Of a DNA stretch of 64,000 nucleotides, positions 59,836 to 64,000 are shown one piece after another (within the stretch, counting starts at the first letter, position 1; each line of letters opens with the position of its first letter). Both the position numbers and the translations under genes were made by a program. The notes beneath the pieces are model-generated. The model had not been told where the DNA came from. It saw only the letters and a program-made list of their open reading frames with translations, and searched no databases. The stretch spans positions 1-64,000 of the forward strand of contig JBBBWG010026734.1 in the NCBI GenBank assembly GCA_037176905.1, read 5' to 3'. This DNA comes from Azolla pinnata. Taxonomy: Eukaryota; Streptophyta; Polypodiopsida; Salviniales; Salviniaceae.

Positions 59836-60926
59836 CAAATCAATTACTTGTGAGCTGAATCACCATCAAATCAATTAATTGTGAGCTGATTTAACATCAA
59901 ATTAGCTAATTGATTAGCCCTCAATCAATGAATGAACCATCAGAATTATCACATTAATCAATTGCTTAGATATTAAAATTACTAACTCCTAGTTAATAGA
60001 ATTTAATAAGGGAATCGATTGGGATAAACCAATGAGAAGCGATTAGGAACAAAATCAATTTGGGTTATACAAACGGAATTAATTGGGTGTTAATTTGTAG
60101 TGGAAGATGAGAGCAGGTGTTAATTTGTGTTTGATTTTATTGGGAGTTTTTGGGTATTCCGTGAAGTGACGAGGGCCGTCCGATCTGCGCTTCCATCCGG
60201 CGGTCGCGGTTCCTTCCATTCTTCTTCTTCTTTCTTCCTCTTCTGCATTCAATATTCTGATACTAACAGGTGAAATGTGTAATCCACACAAGTTTAAATG
60301 CACCAAATCATCTAGAAGCTATCAAAGCAAACAAGACCAAAGAAACAACGAAAGAAAGATGTACTTTTAATGCCAACAGAGCTACAAAAACATACAATCA
60401 TCCAGTGTTTATCTGGCCATAAGAAAGGCATAGTATCATGAAGGATTGTACGCAGTTACAACACATGCGATGGAAAATAATCGTGATTCAAACGCTAGCG
60501 TTTAAATTCCATCATTTTTCAGTGATCTTTGCATTTCATACGAGTCCCCCAATACGGTTTCCAGATCAATTTCCTTTCTGAAAATGTAGAGAAACAGTTT
60601 AACATACTGTTTGCAATAGTTCCGACAATGCACATGTAGAGATACAAGGCAAAGCACATAATTGAAGACTTTGTAACCTTAAGAGTGTAAAGCAAAACAT
60701 GACTAGGTCCATCACAGAGATTTCTTTACAGTCTACATATTTGCCACTTCTCCACATGATTGCTTTAGGGGGCCTTTATTTATCATCCCATATAAAACGC
60801 CCACAAGATTGTCAATGATTTACATGATCTAACTATATATCTATACATCTGGTTAGAATAATTATGCGTTAGACTAGCACTTTGGAGAAAAACAACGTTA
60901 GCACCCAATGCATTCACCTTCAATTT
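59836..60926. other. AT-rich spacer with a second copy of the 59.3-59.6 kb block
   Basis: Sequence at about 59990-60205 aligns with 59325-59600: GGAATCGATT..GAT, GAGAAGCGAT.AGGAA.AAA, GAATTAATTGGGTGTTAATTTG and then the dyad. From 60250 to 60926 nothing is recognised; this includes the SUVR 3' UTR. Confidence 0.55.
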
Positions 60927-62914
60927 TCATTCTGCAACATACATCAGTTCATCTGATCTCCTCGGCATTGGAGGGAAGCATACATCTGCGAATTAAGAAA
61001 AGGAAAGAAAGACATTGTGGTAAGTAGCAAAACATCACTAAAGCGTTTGTCCAAGTTCTTGCTAAACATACACTACATACCGAGATTCGATAGCTAAATT
61101 TATAGGTATACATTATTATATACACATTGTTATGACTTTTTGTAAGTGGATCATGTTAAGATTGCTTGTCTATGAAAGTCCATCATCATGAAACATACAG
61201 GAAGGCAATGTCCTTAACCCGGTTGGGGGTTAAGAGTTTATGGTTTAGGATTTACAGATCATGAAATGTACAGAAAGGTGATGATCTGAATCTGGTTCAG
61301 GGTTTGGGGTTTAGCATTTATGGTCTACGGTTTATGATGTCCTAAGCTCAGTAACAGAAAGGTTATGTCCTAAAGCTCAGTTCAAGGGTTTGGATTTAGG
61401 ATTTAGATTCACATTCAACGTTTATCACCTACATGGAATCCAACACTCAGCCTTGGGGTCAGCTTTTCTTCATGGACACTATTTTGGGGAACAAATTTCA
61501 AGAGACACATTTAACTGCACAGGCAATTGGGCTGTCCTCTAGTTTCTGGTTTTCTGTGCATATGGAAGGTTATGGACATAGAATAATAATGGTCAGTAAA
61601 AGAAAAAGGCACCAACTAGCTTACCCATGAGTCTGCAATCAGGAATATCGGAAATTTTTTGAAGCAGCAGTTCCTCCCCTATCTCAATGTCCCGAGCTGC
61701 ATACAGTCCCATCCGATAAAACCGTGGATCGATCGTCTCTGTGTAAACCCTGTGAATCCCTAAGTTGCCCTGCGAACTGCAAACAGTTGTTCACATGAAC
61801 TGATAAGCTCTTGCCCATCTTCTAGTAAATTGAGAACCATATTACACATATATTTCACTATACTATCATGACAATAAACCTGTGGCCTATGAAGCGTGCT
61901 ACGTTCGACATCCTGTGCCCATCAACCATGAGAAGATCACGACTCTTGCATGCAAAACAACTGAGCAGATCACACCCAAGGCATTAGAATCACCTCGCTT
62001 TTCCGCTAGAGTCAGCATGATTGCTGAAACAAAAGGCCTATTTTACATATGGATACTTGCGGAATGCTCGGAAGTATTGAACATGTATTCCACATCCTGG
62101 AACAGTAACTTCAAAATGGTCCACATACTCCAATGCATTTTATCCTTAGAGTAGTTTTAATGCATATTCAATGCATACTGCATGCTAAACTGCTAGACTA
62201 AGTTCATACAGGATAACCAAAATGGAGAAGTTTTGAAACACCTGAGTTTTGTCAAATCATACTCGCCACGAAGCTTATGGGCATTTTCATGTGTTACTAT
62301 TTCACCCGCAAACTCAACAACAAACTTTCCCCTGTGAAAAAGCTCTTAGACACCAATGAGCACATGCATATTAACATGTATAGATATATCGCCTTAAATG
62401 AACATGTTGAGACAGATCACACCCATCTTTTACCTTGGAATCTGTTCTGTAGTTCGAACTGCCCACAACCTGTTTTCAGTTCTATATACCTCCAAATGGA
62501 ATCTCAACCCCTTCTGAAGTTCTTTATTGAGACATTCTGCTTCACATGGGCACCTATCATTGCACTCGACAATATCTATTTCAGGTCCAAGCTACATATT
62601 GAAACTCATATAGATATTAGCAATGTCCCCCATTTGGGATAAGAATTCGCTTTTGAAATTAGGACTTTTTATACCTGAAGACGGCCATATTGATCATAGG
62701 AGTTTTGGCCACACATGGGTTGACCTTGCCAGTCGATTCTTGTATCAGTATGGCGTTGAGAATCCTTTAATACCAAATGTGATGAAGCTTCTTTGTGTGG
62801 ATTATCTAAATCGTGATAATTGCATCCTTTGCAAGGCCGTGATATATTTTCTTTCATCATAAAGAGAGATTTATAGACGTCCTTGGCATTTGCACGACAC
62901 CTGTTGTGTGTTTG

Positions 62915-62962
<48 letters not shown>

Positions 62963-64000
62963 GACATATCTACAAGGCTTAAAATCTTATTGAAACACAG
63001 GCGAACCAATGATCTGGTCTAGTTATGATTTGACTAACCTACTCTTATTTATGTAATTGATGTCTGGCGCTGGTGCCGAATCTACATCATTTGTGCAAGG
63101 TATGTGCACAGCTTCCCATCCTTTTGAAATGTCTGTACATAACAAATTGTCTCCAATGCAGTGTAAAATCCCACCGTGCCTGTTTCATCAGTGTAGCCAA
63201 CCAAACACACCATTCCGAATTCATACTCTCAACTTCGAGAAAAAATATTTCACAGGGAGTTGGATAATATATCTCACTATCATGGTGCCTTCCATCTTTC
63301 AACTTCGTCACCTTTCCTTTGCTACACTTGTTTGTCATTTTCAGAGTTCAAGAGAGACTTACCCTGACACCCTTGGATCAGTAGGATCCATCTGCATAAA
63401 TCCGCCCACTTCATTACGCCAATATCGGATGTCACAATCTCCATCTGTCTTGGAATCATTGATTCTTACCTTTCCAAATTAATGATAACCAGCAATCAAT
63501 CATGTTCCATTCAGAGAATTCACTGTATTCTGAACAATGATAAATTTGTGCCATTCACCTACATTATCTTCTCCTTCGCTATCACTCGAAATATCTATCA
63601 ACGTGTCATTTTCATTTGCAGCAAGGTCAGACTTTGTAAAAACAGATTGAAACTTGTACAGAAGCCTTCCTTGAGATTCCTGACCTATAAACCAAGTGAA
63701 ATCAAGATTGACATTTCCGATCTAACCAACAGAAAATAATATATTATAGAACGCTTTATTTTTAGTTATACAGCATTAATACACTATTGCTCCAGACCTG
63801 TAACATCTAACACTGCCTTCCTACCAAACACCTTACTCACTTGATCCCGACTCGATCCGTACTCTTTTGAGTCGCCGCTTCAGCTTCAGCAGTAGATCGA
63901 CATCTTTCTGAGACATCCTGGCAGCAAGGCGATGTTGATCACAGGCCAAATTGCACTTGCTCTCTTGTTTCCACATTGCACACCGAAGTCGGCTGGCTAG
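60927..64000 (-). CDS. SUVR-type SET-domain protein with degenerate SET core (5' end cut by window)
   Basis: Eleven exons give 424 visible residues: 63841-64000 (open to the edge), 63563-63684, 63363-63469, 63278-63321, 63039-63132, 62675-62900, 62434-62591, 62242-62331, 61880-61942, 61625-61776 and 60927-60985. After a basic start (SQKDVDLLLKLKRRLKRV) and an acidic stretch (ISSDSEGEDN) comes NISKGWEAVHIPCTNDVD, characteristic of SUVR proteins. A pre-SET region has spaced cysteines (PCKGC, VECNDRCPCEAEC), then the SET domain: KGLRFHLEVYRTENRLWAVR, GKFVVEFAGEIV, DGHRMSNVARFIGHS and GLYAARDIEIGEEL. The relatives methylate histone H3K9 or act in RNA-directed DNA methylation. Here the NHSC signature reads GHSS and the tyrosine-containing ELTYDY reads ELLLQK; no post-SET CxCx4C is seen. 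The protein is probably non-catalytic. The upstream exon boundaries at 63.3-63.5 kb are the least certain. Confidence 0.85.
61190..61425. repeat. About 75-bp tandem repeat with telomere-like words in a SUVR intron
   Basis: Three diverged units share ACAGAAAGGTNATGTCCT, GGTTCAGGGTTTGG and GGTTTAGGATTTA-type words, inside the last intron. Confidence 0.7.
62920..62957. repeat. (TA)n microsatellite
   Basis: About 18 perfect TA units in the intron just upstream of the pre-SET exon. Confidence 0.95.

Noticed and set aside
59484-59838. Two minus-strand frames with PDRTALV repeats
   Set aside because: Direct product of the promoter-like tandem units.

Overview
Nuclear DNA of a land plant. The window holds plant-specific or typically plant genes: nuclear-encoded photosystem II subunit PsbX, an HD2-type histone deacetylase, a STY-type ACT-domain kinase, a PLS-class PPR protein, a plastid-type DEAD-box helicase RH50 and a SUVR-type SET protein. 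The genes have many introns (mostly 80-1500 bp), and TTTAGGG-type (plant telomere) repeats are scattered between and inside them. About eleven genes in 64 kb is fairly dense. The many PLS/E-type features and the very high load of simple repeats are compatible with a non-seed vascular plant, but the species cannot be settled from this sequence alone.

Layout from left to right. 1-367: 3' end of a receptor-like kinase (+), then about 3.4 kb without a recognised gene. 3790-5620: PSBX (-), with a telomere-like repeat in its only intron. 7311-9284: intronless PPR gene (+), whose C terminus runs into a tandem repeat. 11098-11903: very small MORN-repeat gene (-). 12979-17840: 16-exon STY8/17/46-like kinase (-). 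18000-25200: repeat-rich block with a 10-N gap beside a poly-G run, duplicated telomere-like units, a decayed Ty3/Gypsy fragment and about 1 kb of (ACAT)n-type microsatellite. 25321-28916: 11-exon HD2 gene (+), including a U12-type AT-AC intron. 30036-35399: 19-exon KU70 (-), with a 650-bp degenerate telomere-like array just upstream. 37011-38947: membrin, a Qb-SNARE (+). 40189-44336: RH50-like DEAD-box helicase (-). 44400-47200: repeats. 47267-50819: TBC1D5-like Rab-GAP (+). 52155-55222: chalcone-isomerase-fold protein (-). 55316-55870: satellite-like array. 56722-58743: eIF5A (-). 58900-60200: tandem AT-rich and promoter-like repeats. 60927-64000: SUVR-type SET-domain protein (-), cut by the window edge.

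The genes do not form a pathway or operon. They alternate in convergent pairs (PPR/MORN, HD2/KU70, membrin/RH50, TBC/CHI-like) and divergent pairs (STY/HD2, KU70/membrin, RH50/TBC). Two general themes recur: plastid biology (PSBX, STY kinase, RH50, probably the PPR) and chromatin or DNA maintenance (HD2, KU70, SUVR). Exon models below were built by hand from splice signals, reading-frame phase and family knowledge. Each closes in frame from start to stop, except the two genes cut by the window edges.

Most interesting observations: the AT-AC intron that restores the HD2 frame; the array of TATA-plus-dyad units at 59.5-59.8 kb; the SET domain lacking its catalytic signature; the telomere-like array beside KU70; and a long HD2 intron built of diverged repeats.
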